From DASVBE01 sp963770375 (GTDB taxonomy: Bacteria; Actinomycetota; Actinomycetes; Streptosporangiales; Streptosporangiaceae): a stretch of DNA of 64,000 nt. The notes under the pieces were generated by a model. It was not told the origin of the DNA. It ran no database searches and was given only the letters and a program-made list of their open reading frames with translations. This document shows, piece by piece, positions 1 to 9,759 of this stretch; the first letter of the stretch is position 1, and each line of letters begins with the position of its first letter. Both the position numbers and the translations under genes were made by a program. Location of the stretch: NCBI GenBank assembly GCA_963770375.1, contig CAVYPM010000015.1:1-64000 (forward strand). The letters are read 5' to 3'.

Positions 1-632
1 CAGGGTGCGGGGGCCGTGCACGCCCTCGACGCGTTCCAGCTCGATGTCGCTGGTGGCCGACGGGCCGCTGATCCAGGTCAGGGGGCGGCCGGCGGTGGCG
101 GCCAGCTGGGCCACGGCTTCGGGGACGAGCTCGACGACCTGATCGGCGTGGACGATGCACAGGTGGTAGTCGGGGACCAGCGTGATCGCGCGGCGGCCCT
201 GGGCGGGGGAGGCGTCCAGGACGATCGTGCCGGTTTCGGCGATGGCGACCGCCGCGCCGGTGACCACGGCGTCCATGGCGTCCAGCGCGGCCGGGCCCAG
301 GATCTCCGGCTGGCCGTCGACCGTGACCTCGGCGTCCGCGCTGGCCAGCAAGGCCGGATCCAGGCCGGGCGGCACCACGACCCGGCGCGCGCCGCGTTCG
401 GCCAGGGCCGCGGCCACCTCGGCGGCCAGGCCGTCCGGCGCAGCACCGGCGGACGGTGGCGCGGTAGTCGGCTCAGCCGGTCCGCGAGCAGGTCCAGCCG
501 CCCGGCCAGGTCCCGCTCACCCTGGGCCCGGTAGGCGGGTGCGCCACCGGGCAGGCCGGCCGGGGCCGCCGTCACGCCGGCGGCGGCGTTGGCCTGGCGG
601 ATGCGGGCCAGGACCTCGTCGCGGGCGGTCAT
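1..632 (-). CDS. lutC: LutC-type lactate utilization protein (LUD domain), frameshifted, 3' end cut by window
   Basis: This is the third subunit of the LutABC system that oxidises L-lactate to pyruvate in the cytoplasm. The N-terminus reads MTARDEVLARIRQANAA. After two frame changes the typical family text continues (DYRATVRR, APDGLAAEV, AIAETGTI, WISGPSATSDIELERV, ending in GVHGPRTL), so only about five residues lie beyond the window. Extra bases at about 473 and 442 explain both frame changes; removing one base at each restores a continuous LUD-domain protein. The start is ATG at 632, overlapping the lutB stop as ATGA, which fits translational coupling. I treat the breaks as probable sequence errors, but a true pseudogene is not excluded. 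Confidence 0.85.
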
Positions 633-2095
633 GAGCCGCCCCGCTCCTGGCGCCACCACTGGCGGAACGTCTGCGCGGGCGGGACGGGGGCGTCGCGGGC
701 CGACGTCCAGCCGGCCAGCGGGGGCGGCAGGCGGCGGATCCGGCCGCGGCGCCCGGCCAGGCGGCCCAGGCGGCCGGCCCGCTGGGCCGCGCGGAACCGG
801 GCCGGACGCCCCATCACCCAGGCGGCGGCGGCCATGGTGACTGCTTCGGCGCTGGGGAGGCGGCGACCTCGCCGCGACTCCTCGACGTGCCGGGCGCGCA
901 GCTCCACCAGGATCGACGGGATATCGATCCGCACCGGGCAGACCTCGTAGCAGGCGCCGCACAGGGACGAGGCGTACGGCAGCGACGCGTTCCGCTCCAC
1001 CCCGGTGAGCTGCGGGGACAGCACCGCGCCGATCGGGCCGGGGTACACCGAGCCGTACGCGTGCCCGCCGGTCCGCTCGTACACCGGGCACACGTTCAGG
1101 CAGGCCGAGCACCGGATGCAGTGCAGCGCGGCCCGGCCGGTGCCGCTGGCCAGCGCGGCCGTCCGGCCGTTGTCCAGCAGCACCAGGTGCACCTGCTGCG
1201 GCCCGTCGCCGGGCGTCACCCCGGTCCACATCGAGGTGTAAGGATTCATCCGCTCGCCGGTCGAGGACCGCGGCAGCAGCTGCAGGAACACCGCCAGGTC
1301 CGCCCAGGACGGCAGCACCTTCTCGATGCCCATGACGGTGATCAGCGTGCGCGGCAGGGTCAGGCACATCCGCCCGTTGCCCTCGGACTCGACCACGCAC
1401 AGCGTGCCGGTCTCGGCGATGGCGAAGTTCGCCCCGCTGATCCCCACCTGGGCGGACAGGAACTTGCGGCGCAGGTGGAGCCGTGCCGCCTCGGCCAGCG
1501 CGGCCGGGTCGTCGGTCAGCCCCGGGTCCACGTCGCCCATCTCGCGCAGGAAGATCTCCCGGATCTCGGCCCGGTTGCGGTGGATGGCCGGGACCAGGAT
1601 GTGCGACGGCCGGTCCGCGCCGAGCTGGACGATCAGCTCGGCCAGGTCGGTCTCGTAGGCCGCAATCCCGTGCGCGGCCAGCGCGTCGTTCAGCCCGATC
1701 TCGTCGGTGGCCAGCGACTTGACCTTGACCACCTCGGTGGCCCCCGCGTCACGGACCAGCCCGGCCACGATCTCGTTGGCCTCGGCCGCGTCCCGGGCCC
1801 AGTGCACGGTCCCGCCGCGCGCGGTCACCTCGGCCTCCAGCCGCTCCAGGTGCTCGTCCAGCCGGGCCATCGTGGCCGTCTTGACGGCCTCGCCCGCGGC
1901 CCGCAGCTCCTCCCAGTCCGGCAGCTCGCCGACCACCCGGGCCCGCTTGGCCCGGATCGTCGAGGTGGCCCTGGCCAGGTTGGCCCGCAGCTGGCTGTCG
2001 GCCAGCGCCCGCCGGGCGGCGGCCGGGAACGCCTCGGCGCCCTGCAGGTGCCCGACCCCGGGCGGCGCCACCGGCGGCATCCCCAGGAACGTCAT
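629..2095 (-). CDS. lutB: LutB-type iron-sulfur lactate oxidation subunit
   Basis: This 488-residue protein is the central subunit of LutABC. An N-terminal LUD domain (about residues 60-290, with AIAETGTLCVVESEGNGRM) is followed by a ferredoxin-like segment with the two cysteine motifs CIRCSACLNVCP and CGACYEVCP, expected to bind 4Fe-4S clusters. The C-terminal tail is basic. The start is ATG at 2095, overlapping the lutA stop by four bases (ATGA); the stop overlaps lutC in the same way. Because rhamnose breakdown yields lactaldehyde and then lactate, the neighbouring rhamnose genes give this operon an obvious substrate source. The gene is intact and of family-typical length. Confidence 0.92.
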   Translation of the reverse strand: MTFLGMPPVAPPGVGHLQGAEAFPAAARRALADSQLRANLARATSTIRAKRARVVGELPDWEELRAAGEAVKTATMARLDEHLERLEAEVTARGGTVHWARDAAEANEIVAGLVRDAGATEVVKVKSLATDEIGLNDALAAHGIAAYETDLAELIVQLGADRPSHILVPAIHRNRAEIREIFLREMGDVDPGLTDDPAALAEAARLHLRRKFLSAQVGISGANFAIAETGTLCVVESEGNGRMCLTLPRTLITVMGIEKVLPSWADLAVFLQLLPRSSTGERMNPYTSMWTGVTPGDGPQQVHLVLLDNGRTAALASGTGRAALHCIRCSACLNVCPVYERTGGHAYGSVYPGPIGAVLSPQLTGVERNASLPYASSLCGACYEVCPVRIDIPSILVELRARHVEESRRGRRLPSAEAVTMAAAAWVMGRPARFRAAQRAGRLGRLAGRRGRIRRLPPPLAGWTSARDAPVPPAQTFRQWWRQERGGS

Positions 2096-2841
2096 CGCGT
2101 GCTTCCCGTCCCGGCCCGGGTCGAGGCGAGGATCTCGGCCAGGTGCACGGTCCTGACCCCGGCCCGCAGCCGGGACAGCCCGCCGCCGATGTGCATCAGG
2201 CACGAGCTGTCCCCGGCGGTGCACACCTCCGCCCCGGTGGACAGCACGTGGCGCATCTTGTCGGCCAGCATCGCGGTCGAGGTGTCGGCGTTCTTCAGCG
2301 CGAACGTGCCGCCGAACCCGCAGCAGGCCACCGCCTCGGGCAGCTCCACCAGCGCCAGCCCGGCCACCTGGCGCAGCAGCCGCAGCGGCCGGTCGCCCAC
2401 CCCCAGCACCCGCAGGCTGTGGCAGGTCGGGTGGTAGGTCACCCGGTGCGGGTAGTAGGCGCCCACGTCCTCCACGCCGAGCACGTCGGTCAGCAGCTCG
2501 GACAGTTCCCAGGTGCGGGCGGCCACCGCCGCGGCCCGGCGGGCCAGGGCCTCGTCACCGAGCCGGCGGGCCACCATCGCGTGCTGGTGCCGGACCGACC
2601 CGGCGCACGAACCCGACGGCACGACCACCGCGTCCGCGCCGGAGAACACCTCGACGTAGCGCCGGATCAGCGGCAGCGCCTCCCGCTGGTAGCCGGTGTT
2701 CACGTGCATCTGCCCGCAGCAGGCCTGCTCCGCCGGGAACTCGACCTGATGGCCGAGCCGCTCGAGCAGCGTCACCGTCGCCTTGCCCACCTGCGGGAAC
2801 AGCGTGTCGGCCAGGCAGGTGACGAACAGCGAGATCCGCAC
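2092..2841 (-). CDS. lutA: LutA-type (Fe-S)-binding lactate oxidation subunit
   Basis: This 249-residue protein belongs to the CCG-domain family (heterodisulfide reductase-like). Two cysteine-rich motifs are visible: EQACCGQMHVNTGY near residue 40 and AVACCGFGGTFALKN near residue 175. TYHPTCHSLR and GDSSCLMHI also match the family. The start is GTG at 2841, only a few bases after the stop of the LacI-type regulator, so regulator, lutA, lutB and lutC read as one leftward operon. The usual role is electron transfer or substrate oxidation with LutB and LutC to give pyruvate. Confidence 0.92.
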   Translation of the reverse strand: MRISLFVTCLADTLFPQVGKATVTLLERLGHQVEFPAEQACCGQMHVNTGYQREALPLIRRYVEVFSGADAVVVPSGSCAGSVRHQHAMVARRLGDEALARRAAAVAARTWELSELLTDVLGVEDVGAYYPHRVTYHPTCHSLRVLGVGDRPLRLLRQVAGLALVELPEAVACCGFGGTFALKNADTSTAMLADKMRHVLSTGAEVCTAGDSSCLMHIGGGLSRLRAGVRTVHLAEILASTRAGTGSTR

Positions 2842-2845
2842 GGGC

Positions 2846-3974
2846 TCAGCCCGCCGCCCCGCTGGCGGCGGCTGCCCCGTCCGCCGCGGGCGCCCCGTCC
2901 GCCGCAGCCACCGCGGCCTTCCTGGCCGCCCCGGACCGGCGGGACCGGCGCGGCTGCACCGAACTCGACCGGCGCACCACCAGATCCGGCTCGAACACCA
3001 CCTGCCGGTGGCGGTGCGTTCCGTCGCCGAGCGCCTCCTCGATCAGCAGCTGGGCGGCGGCCCGGCCGAGCTGGTGCCGCGGCTGGCGCACCGACGACAG
3101 CGGCACCGCGGCCGCGGCCGCGAAGTCGACGTCGTCGTAGCCCACGATCGCGATGCTCTCCGGCACGCCGATCCGGTGCAGCGTCATCTCCTGGAGAACG
3201 CCCAGGGCCAGCAGGTCGTTGGCGCAGAACACCGCGGTCGGCCGGGTCGCCGCGGGCAGCGCGGCGATCTCCGCCCCGGCCCACTGTCCCGCCGCCACGT
3301 TCAGCGCGGGCGTCTCCACGACGAGCAGCTCCGCGGCGCTCGCGGCCGGACCGCTCCAGCGCCCGGATGGCCCCGTCCCGGCGGTCGGCCGCCTGCCGGA
3401 TACTCATCGGGCCGCCGACGAAGGCGATCCGGGTGTGGCCGGTGTCGAGCAGGTGGGACACCGCCAGGTCGCCGCCGAGCACGTCGTCGACCGACACCGA
3501 GCACTGGCCCCGGGTCGGCGACCGGCTGTCGACCAGCACCACCGGCGTGCCGCGCCGCTGCACCCGGGCCAGCCGGGCGTCCGCGCCGGCCACCGGGGTG
3601 ATCAGGATCCCCTGCACCCGGTGCTCCTCCAGCACCTCCAGGTACCGGGATTCCTTGGCCTTCTGGTCGTCGGTGTTGCACAGGATCACGGCGAGGCCGG
3701 CCTCGCTGGCCGCGTCCTCCACCCCGCGGGCCACGTCGGTGAAGAACGGGTTGGCCACGTCCAGCACGACCAGGCCGATGGTCCGGCTGCGGCCGGCCCT
3801 CAGCTGGCGGGCGGACTCGTTCCTGATGAACCCCAGTTCCTTGATCGCCGCCTGGACCCGCGCCCGGGTCCGTTCGGCCACCACCTCGGGGTGGTTCAGC
3901 ACGTTGGAGACCGTGCCGAGGGATACGCCGGCGAGGGCTGCGACCTCCCTGATACTGACCGGCGTGTTCGCCAC
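2846..3974 (-). CDS. LacI-family transcriptional regulator of the rhamnose/lactate locus, frameshifted
   Basis: The N-terminal LacI helix-turn-helix is clear (VSIREVAALAGVSLGTVSNVLNHP), followed by the hinge and a periplasmic-binding-protein-like effector domain (TIGLVVLDVANPFF, TAVFCANDLLALG). The start is GTG at 3974 with AGGAGG seven bases upstream. The frame breaks near 3350: the text GAIRALER is continued in another frame by PAASAAELLVVETPALN, and removing one G restores about 375 residues, a normal length. It is divergent from the transporter and catabolic genes and immediately upstream of lutABC. The simplest inference is a rhamnose-responsive repressor of both transcription units. Confidence 0.85.
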
Positions 3975-4103
3975 ATCTCCTCCTGAGCGGTCAGTCTCGG
4001 GTGGGGCGTCGGCCCACGTCAACCTAGATCAGCGCGAGTAAAGCAGCGCCGCGACAGGCGCGGGAGCAGCAGGTAACGATTCGGGCATCCGGCCAGGCCC
4101 CTA

Positions 4104-4158
4104 TTGACAGGACCGGGGCTTAGCTCGAAACTTCTGCTCATAACTTTGAAACGTTATA
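4104..4158. promoter_or_regulatory. Divergent control region of the rhamnose locus with a LacI-like operator
   Basis: The segment between the regulator (ends 3974) and the first rightward ribosome binding site (about 4259) is unusually AT-rich for this genome. It carries a perfect -35-like TTGACA at 4104-4109 and the partly palindromic TTTGAAACGTTATA at 4145-4158, centred on CG as LacI-family operators usually are. A second half-site-like CGAAACTT lies at 4126-4133, so two GAAAC elements sit about 22 bases apart. No convincing -10 box is seen at the expected distance from TTGACA. Operator assignment is inference. Confidence 0.45.
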
Positions 4159-4278
4159 TCACGTGCTCCCGGCAAACAACACTGGTGCTCCTGCTCCGGC
4201 ATCCCGTCCCAGGTGCTCCGCTGGCCGCCACCCGATCGGGGCGAGCCCCCATCCCGACCAGGAGAGGAGAACGCACCG

Positions 4279-4500
4279 GTGACCGCTGGCGATGGCCCCC
4301 GCGGCATCCCGCCGGACGACCGGCCGGCCCCGCCCGGCGCGCCCGGCGCCTCCCCGGCCGGGGCCCAGGAACATTCGCCGCAGGAAGCCGCGGCCGGCGC
4401 CCAGGGCGCTGACCAGGCCGGCGCCGCGGCCGGGCCGCCGGACGGCAGGCGGCCCGCGCCAGCGGAGGGGCAGCGCCCCGTGCGGAAGTACCGACCGTGA
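4279..4500 (+). CDS. Pro/Ala/Gly-rich leader ORF, possibly the true N-terminus of the rhamnose ABC ATPase
   Basis: The strongest ribosome binding site of the region (AGGAGAGGAGAA, 4259-4270) precedes GTG at 4279. The reading frame gives 73 low-complexity residues rich in proline, alanine and glycine, ending PVRKYRP, and stops at 4500 overlapping the ATPase GTG at 4497 (GTGA). Either this is a translationally coupled leader peptide, or one base is wrong near 4490 and it forms an N-terminal extension of the ATPase. I see no recognisable domain. Many other genes in this window carry single-base frame breaks, which favours the extension reading slightly. Confidence 0.4.
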   Translation: MTAGDGPRGIPPDDRPAPPGAPGASPAGAQEHSPQEAAAGAQGADQAGAAAGPPDGRRPAPAEGQRPVRKYRP

Positions 4501-5987
4501 CCCTGCGCCACGTCGCCAAGGCTTTCGGCGCCGTCCGCGCGGTCATCGACGGGACGATCGACCTGTACGCCGGCGAGGCGCACGCGCTGCTCGGCGAGAA
4601 CGGCGCCGGCAAGTCCACGATGGTGAAGATCCTGGCCGGCGTGCACGAGCCCGACGAGGGCGAGGTTCTCCTCGACGGCCACCCGGTCACCCTGGCCAGC
4701 CCGGCCGCCGCCCGCGACGCCGGCATCGCGGTCATCTACCAGGAACCGACCCTGTTCCCCGACCTGTCCGTGGCCGAGAACATCTTCATGGGCCGCCAGC
4801 CGCTGGTGGCCGGCCGGCGCATCGACCGGCGCCGGATGCTGGCCACCGCCGCCGCCCTGTTCGGCCGCCTCGGCGTCCGCCTCGACCCGGGCCGGATCTG
4901 CCGCGGCCTGTCCATCGCCGACCAGCAGCTGGTCGAGATCGCCAAGGCGCTGTCCCTGGAGGCCAGGGTCATCGTGATGGACGAGCCGACCGCCGCGCTG
5001 TCCGCCGCCGAGGTGGCCCGGCTGTTCGAGGTCGTGCGCACGCTGCGGGCCGGCGGGTCGGCCGTGCTGTTCATCTCGCACCGGCTGGAAGAGGTGTTCG
5101 AGATCTGCCAGCGGGTCACCGTCATGCGCGACGGGCGGCACGTGCTGACCAGCGAGCTCGAGGGGATGACCACCGACGACCTGGTCCGCGCAATGGTCGG
5201 CCGGCCGATGGCGGAGCGGACCGCGGGGGAGCGCAGCGCCCCCGGCGACATGATCCTGACCGTCGAGCGGCTCACCCGCGAGGGCGTGTTCACCGACGTG
5301 TCGCTGCAGGTCAGGGCGGGGGAGATCGTCGCCCTGGCCGGCCTGGTCGGCTCCGGCCGCAGCGAGGTCGCCCGGGCCGTGTTCGGCGTCGACCGCTACG
5401 ACGCGGGCCGGGTCGTGGTCCGCGACCGTGAGCTGAGGCGGGCGTCGCCGACCGCGGCCATGGCCGCCGGGATCGGCTTCGTGCCCGAGGACCGGCGCCA
5501 GCAGGGCCTGGTCATGGACATGTCGGTGCAGCAGAACGTGGCGCTGGCCTCGCTGGGCCGGCTGCGGAAGGGCGGCCTGGTCCGCTCCGCGGCCGAGCGG
5601 GCGTTCGCCAGCGACTGGGCGGTCCGGCTCAACCTCAAGTACGGCCGGCTCACCGACCCCGTCCTCCAGCTGTCCGGCGGCAACCAGCAGAAGGTCGTGC
5701 TGGCCAAGTGGCTGGGCCGCAGCCCGGCCCTGCTCATCGTGGACGAGCCGACCCGCGGGATCGACATCGCGACCAAGGCGGAGGTCCACCGGCTGCTCGT
5801 CCAGCTGGCCGCGGAAGGCGTCGCGATCCTGGTGATCTCCTCCGAGCTGCCCGAGGTGCTGCACATCGGCGACCGGATCCTGGTCATGCGCGAGGGCCGG
5901 CTGACCGCGGAGCTGCGGCACGAGGACGCCACCGAGGAGAAGATCATGGCCGCGGCCACCGGCCAGCTGCCGGAGCAGGCCTCATGA
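4497..5987 (+). CDS. rhaT: Rhamnose-type sugar ABC transporter ATP-binding protein (two ABC domains)
   Basis: This 496-residue protein has two fused ABC ATPase domains as in the RbsA/RhaT class. Domain 1 shows Walker A GENGAGKS, a Q-loop (YQEPTLFPDLSVAENIF), a relaxed signature (SIADQQLVEIAKAL) and Walker B VIVMDEPTAAL. Domain 2 has the degenerate P-loop LVGSGRSEVA, signature LSGGNQQKVVLAKWL and DEPTRGIDIATK. It would power sugar import with the two permeases and the lipoprotein that follow. The next gene starts inside its stop codon (ATGA). The rhamnose assignment rests on the isomerase, mutarotase and kinase downstream; the ATPase alone would only say ribose/rhamnose class. Confidence 0.88.
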   Translation: MTLRHVAKAFGAVRAVIDGTIDLYAGEAHALLGENGAGKSTMVKILAGVHEPDEGEVLLDGHPVTLASPAAARDAGIAVIYQEPTLFPDLSVAENIFMGRQPLVAGRRIDRRRMLATAAALFGRLGVRLDPGRICRGLSIADQQLVEIAKALSLEARVIVMDEPTAALSAAEVARLFEVVRTLRAGGSAVLFISHRLEEVFEICQRVTVMRDGRHVLTSELEGMTTDDLVRAMVGRPMAERTAGERSAPGDMILTVERLTREGVFTDVSLQVRAGEIVALAGLVGSGRSEVARAVFGVDRYDAGRVVVRDRELRRASPTAAMAAGIGFVPEDRRQQGLVMDMSVQQNVALASLGRLRKGGLVRSAAERAFASDWAVRLNLKYGRLTDPVLQLSGGNQQKVVLAKWLGRSPALLIVDEPTRGIDIATKAEVHRLLVQLAAEGVAILVISSELPEVLHIGDRILVMREGRLTAELRHEDATEEKIMAAATGQLPEQAS

Positions 5988-7036
5988 CCACCACCGTGAC
6001 CGGGCGGGTCGACTCCGCGGGCGCTCCCGCGGCGGGCGGCTCCCGCAAGCTCACCGAGCGGGTGTTCCGGATCCGCGAGTCCGGCATCATCGCCGTGTTC
6101 GTGGTGTTCGTCGCGGTCACCACGGCCATCCAGCCGTCGTTCCTGAACGAGCAGAACATCCAGTTCCTGCTGATCAACACCACCGTGTTCGCGCTGCTCG
6201 CGCTGGGCGAGACGATGGTGGTGGTCAGCCGCAACGTGGACCTGTCGATCGGTTCCGTGCTCGGCCTGACCGCCTTCGTGTGCGGCGGGCTGTTCGGCGA
6301 CCACCCGGGGATCCCGGTCCCGCTGGTCTTCCTGATCGGCCTGGGCATCGGCCTGGCCTGCGGCCTGGGCAACGGGCTGATGGTGGCCATCGGCCGGGTC
6401 CCGAGCCTGGTCGTCACGCTGGCCACGCTGTACATCATCCGCGGCATCGACATCCTGCTCGTCGGCGGCACGCAGGTGAACGCCCAGACCCTGCCGAACG
6501 CCTTCACCGACATCCCGCGGGTGAACGTGGCCGGGGTCCCGTACCTGGCCATCGCGGTCGCCGTGGTGATCGGCCTCGGTGCCTACTACCTGCGCTCCTA
6601 CCGGTCCGGGCGGGAGCTGTACGCGATCGGCTCCAGCCCGGACGCGGCCCGGCTGGCCGGCATCCCGGTCGGCCGCCGGGTGCTCACCGCGTTCGCGGTC
6701 AGCGGCGCGATCGCCGGGGTGGCCGGCGTGCTGTGGGCCGCGCAGTACCAGACCGTCGACTCCAGCGCGGGCACCGGCTACGAGCTGACCGTCATCTCGG
6801 CCGTCGTCGTCGGCGGCGTGGCGATCTTCGGCGGCAGCGGCAGCGCGGTCGGGGCGGCGGTCGGCGCCCTGCTGCTCTCCGCCATCAACTCGGCCCTGAA
6901 CGTGCTGGGGATCTCCTCCCTGTGGCTGGAGGCCATCTCGGGCTTCCTGCTGCTGGTGGCGATCACGCTCGACCGGGTGATCTCGGTACGGCTGCAGGCG
7001 GCCCTGCGACGAAGGAGCTCCGGCGTTGGCACCTGA
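5984..7036 (+). CDS. rhaP: Rhamnose-type ABC transporter permease 1
   Basis: This 350-residue integral membrane protein of the RbsC-like permease family has about ten hydrophobic segments. The family's conserved text is present: VDLSIGSVLGL, NGLMVAIGRVPSLVVTLATLYIIRGI and GRELYAIGSSPDAARLAGIPV. A short hydrophilic N-terminus (about 30 residues) precedes the first membrane helix. The ATG at 5984 overlaps the ATPase stop. The stop at 7034-7036 overlaps the TTG start of the second permease. Two different permeases per transporter is the normal layout in the RhaSTPQ systems. Confidence 0.88.
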   Translation: MTTTVTGRVDSAGAPAAGGSRKLTERVFRIRESGIIAVFVVFVAVTTAIQPSFLNEQNIQFLLINTTVFALLALGETMVVVSRNVDLSIGSVLGLTAFVCGGLFGDHPGIPVPLVFLIGLGIGLACGLGNGLMVAIGRVPSLVVTLATLYIIRGIDILLVGGTQVNAQTLPNAFTDIPRVNVAGVPYLAIAVAVVIGLGAYYLRSYRSGRELYAIGSSPDAARLAGIPVGRRVLTAFAVSGAIAGVAGVLWAAQYQTVDSSAGTGYELTVISAVVVGGVAIFGGSGSAVGAAVGALLLSAINSALNVLGISSLWLEAISGFLLLVAITLDRVISVRLQAALRRRSSGVGT

Positions 7037-8119
7037 CCTGACCACCACCACGCCGCCGGGCGGCGGCGGGCCGCCGGCCGGCGGGGCCGGCTCGGGCCCG
7101 CGGCGCACGCCACGCTGCGCTGGGAGAGCGGCCTCGTGCTGCTCATCATCGCCATCGTGATCTTCGGCGCGGCGTCCTCGCCGCAGTTCCTGACCTCGGG
7201 GAACTTCTTCAACACCGGGGTCACGTCGGGCGAGATCGCGATCATGGCGCTGCCCATGACGCTGATCGTCATCAGCGGCGAGATCGACCTGTCGGTGGCG
7301 TCGATCCTGGGCCTGTCCAGCGCGCTGCTCGGCTTCCTGTGGGCCAGGCACTGGCCGATGCTGGCCATCTTCCTGGCCGTCGCGCTGGCCGGGATCCTGG
7401 CCGGGCTGATCAACGGCCTGCTGGTGACCCGGGTAGGGCTGCCCTCGCTGGCGGTGACGATCGGCACCCTGGCCCTGTACCGCGGGGTGGCGCTGATCCT
7501 GCTCGGCCCGAACACGGTGTCCGACTTCCCGTTCCGGTACACCAGCATCGGCGTCAACCCGCTGCCCGGCACCCAGATCCCCTGGAACGTTGCGATCTTT
7601 GCGGTGCTCGCGGTGATCTTCGCGGTCGTGCTGCACTTCACCGCCACCGGCCGGTCGATCTACGCGATGGGCGCGAGCCCGGAGGCGGCGACGTTCTCCG
7701 GCATCCGGGTCAAGCGGGTCAAGACGTCGCTGTTCGTGGTGTCCGGTCTCGTCTGCTCGCTGGCCGGCGTGCTGTGGACGTTCCGGCTGGCCACCGCGGT
7801 GCAGAACAACGGCCTCGGCGAGGAACTGGCGGTGGTCGCCGTCGTGCTGCTCGGCGGGGTGTCGATCTTCGGCGGCAAGGGCTCGCTGGGGGGCGTGGTG
7901 CTGGCCGTGGTGGCCTTCACCGCCCTGCAGAACGCGCTGCTGCTGACGAACTTCAACCAGGAGGCGACCGGCATCGTCATCGGCGCGCTGCTGCTGGTCA
8001 GCGTGTTCGCCCCGAACCTGGCGGCGCTGCGCGGCGGGCGGCTGCCGCGCTGGGTCCGCGGCCGGGCGCGCCGTGGCGGCCCCGGCGGCCCGGCCGCACC
8101 AGCCGTGGACGGAGCTTGA
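7026..8119 (+). CDS. rhaQ: Rhamnose-type ABC transporter permease 2, frameshifted near the N-terminus
   Basis: This is the second RbsC-like permease, with conserved text GEIDLSVASILGLSSALLG, NGLLVTRVGLPSLAVTIGTLALYRG and GRSIYAMGASPEAATFSGI. A strong AAGGAG eight bases upstream selects the TTG at 7026 as start, but that frame must shift by one base near 7103 to reach the membrane protein frame (RHATLRWESGLVLLII). One missing base in the G/C run explains it. The alternative is an internal GTG start at 7136, which has no good ribosome binding site and would remove the conserved cytoplasmic lead. About 363 residues are expected after correction. Confidence 0.83.
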
Positions 8120-8174
8120 GCTATGCGTTTCCGGTGTTGCCCTTGCCCGACAAGGAATTGAAAGGATTCACGTC

Positions 8175-9254
8175 ATGAGACACTCAAAGAAGAGAATCTT
8201 CTCTGTCCCGGCTGTGTTTCTGGCCGCGTGCGTCACCCTGGCGGCCTGCGGCTCGTCCGGGGGCGGTTCGGCCTCGTCCGGGTCATCGGGATCGTCGGGC
8301 GCCAGCGGGGGATCGCAAGCCGGCGGGCTGAAGACGGGCCTCAGCGCCTACGTCATCCCCAAGCTGCTCGGCGCGCAGTACTTCACGGTCGCGGACACCG
8401 CCAAGTTCGGCGGGGCGATCGCCGCGCTGCAGCAACTGGGCGAGACCGGCACCGAGACCAGCGGCACGGCCGCCACCCCGGCGTCGGAGATCCCGGCCAT
8501 CCAGGCCGCGATCACGAAGGGGGCCAACATCCTGATCGTGTCGGCCACCGACCCGACCGCGCTGTGCCCGACGCTGCAGTCGGCCATGTCCAAGGGCATC
8601 ACCGTGGTGACCTATGACTCCGACGCGCCGACCTGCCGGAACCTGTTCGTCAACCAGGCGGACACCACCGCCATCGGGGTCAAGCAGGTGGACCTGATCG
8701 CCAAGGAGATTCGTGGCAGCGGCGACATCGGCATCGTCTCGGCCGCGGCCTCGGCCACGAACCAGAACGCCTGGATCGCGGCCATGAAGCAGGAGCTGAA
8801 GAAGTTCCCGAAGGTCCACCTGGTGGCCACGGTCTACGGGAACGACGACCCGACCACCGCGACGCAGGTCACTCAGGGCCTGCTGCAGCGCTACCCCAAC
8901 CTGAAGGGCATCATTGCGCCGACGTCGGTGGGCATCGTCTCCGCCGCGCAGGTCGTCTCCTCGTCCAAGTACAAGGGCAAGGTGCTCGTGACCGGGCTCG
9001 GCACGCCGGAATCCATGAAGAAGTACGTGGCCAACGGCGTCGCCCCGGCCTTCTTCCTGTGGAACCCGGCGGACCTCGGCTACCTGGCCGCCTACGCCGC
9101 GGTGAACTACGCGTCCAAGAAGATCACCAGCGCGCAGGGCCAGACGTTCACGGCCGGCAAGCTCGGCACATACACGGTCGGCGCGGACAGCACGATCCTG
9201 CTCGGCCCGCCGTTTGAGTTCAACGCCTCCAACATCGACCAGTATCACTTCTGA
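8175..9254 (+). CDS. rhaS: Rhamnose-type ABC transporter substrate-binding lipoprotein
   Basis: This 359-residue secreted lipoprotein has a basic N-terminus and a hydrophobic stretch ending in the lipobox LAAC (Cys25), then a Ser/Gly-rich linker and a periplasmic-binding-protein type 1 fold (ILIVSATDPTALCPTLQSAMSKGITVVTYDSDAP, QGLLQRYPNLKGIIAPTSVGI). The start is ATG at 8175 with AAAGGA upstream. The product would be anchored outside the membrane and deliver the sugar to the two permeases. It sits between the permeases and the rhamnose enzymes, so the ligand is most likely L-rhamnose. Confidence 0.88.
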   Translation: MRHSKKRIFSVPAVFLAACVTLAACGSSGGGSASSGSSGSSGASGGSQAGGLKTGLSAYVIPKLLGAQYFTVADTAKFGGAIAALQQLGETGTETSGTAATPASEIPAIQAAITKGANILIVSATDPTALCPTLQSAMSKGITVVTYDSDAPTCRNLFVNQADTTAIGVKQVDLIAKEIRGSGDIGIVSAAASATNQNAWIAAMKQELKKFPKVHLVATVYGNDDPTTATQVTQGLLQRYPNLKGIIAPTSVGIVSAAQVVSSSKYKGKVLVTGLGTPESMKKYVANGVAPAFFLWNPADLGYLAAYAAVNYASKKITSAQGQTFTAGKLGTYTVGADSTILLGPPFEFNASNIDQYHF

Positions 9255-9347
9255 CCGGTGAGCGGTGGTCCCGGCCGGGGCGTCCGGCCGGGACCCACCG
9301 CGAGCCTCGCGCGCACAGGCGACTCGCGCGCAGACGAGAGGACCGAG

Positions 9348-9668
9348 ATGGAGCGAGTGTGCTTCCTGGCCCGGGTACGGCCCGGCCGGCTCGACGAGTA
9401 CCGGGCCCGGCACGAGGCCGTCTGGCCGGAGATGCGGGACGCGCTGCGGGCAGCGGGCTGGGGCAACTACTCGCTGTTCCTGACCGGCGAGGGCCTCCTC
9501 GTCGGTTACCTGGAGACCGGCGACTTCGCCGCGGCGCAGAAGCGGATGGCGGGCACCGCCGTCAACGAGCGCTGGCAGGCGGAGATGGCCCCCTACTTTG
9601 AGGATCTCGACGGGGCCCGCCCGGACGAGGGCTTCCGGCGGATCGACGAGATCTTCCACCTGGACTGA
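9348..9668 (+). CDS. rhaM: L-rhamnose mutarotase
   Basis: This small 106-residue protein of the RhaM family interconverts alpha and beta anomers of L-rhamnose. Family text is visible throughout: VCFLARVRPGRLDEYRARH, VWPEMRDALRAAGWGNYSLFL, LVGYLETGDF, and a C-terminal tail ending IDEIFHLD. The His in EYRARHEAVWPEM and the Tyr in NYSLFL lie where catalytic residues are described for the family. The start ATG at 9348 follows GAGAGGACCGAG. It lies between the binding protein and the isomerase, 91 bases before the latter. Confidence 0.93.
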   Translation: MERVCFLARVRPGRLDEYRARHEAVWPEMRDALRAAGWGNYSLFLTGEGLLVGYLETGDFAAAQKRMAGTAVNERWQAEMAPYFEDLDGARPDEGFRRIDEIFHLD

Positions 9669-9759
9669 CCGACTGGACTGGCCGAGCCGAGCGCGCACCC
9701 TGCCCCGTGCCGCGCCGGGTCCCGAGCCGGATGAGAGCTGCTGCTGGAGATGACGAGAG

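Noticed and set aside
5396..7636. A 746-codon antisense frame across the rhamnose ABC genes
   Set aside because: Composition (Asp/Arg/Gln/His-rich, no hydrophobic core) is typical of antisense frames; the sense strand encodes unmistakable transporter proteins.
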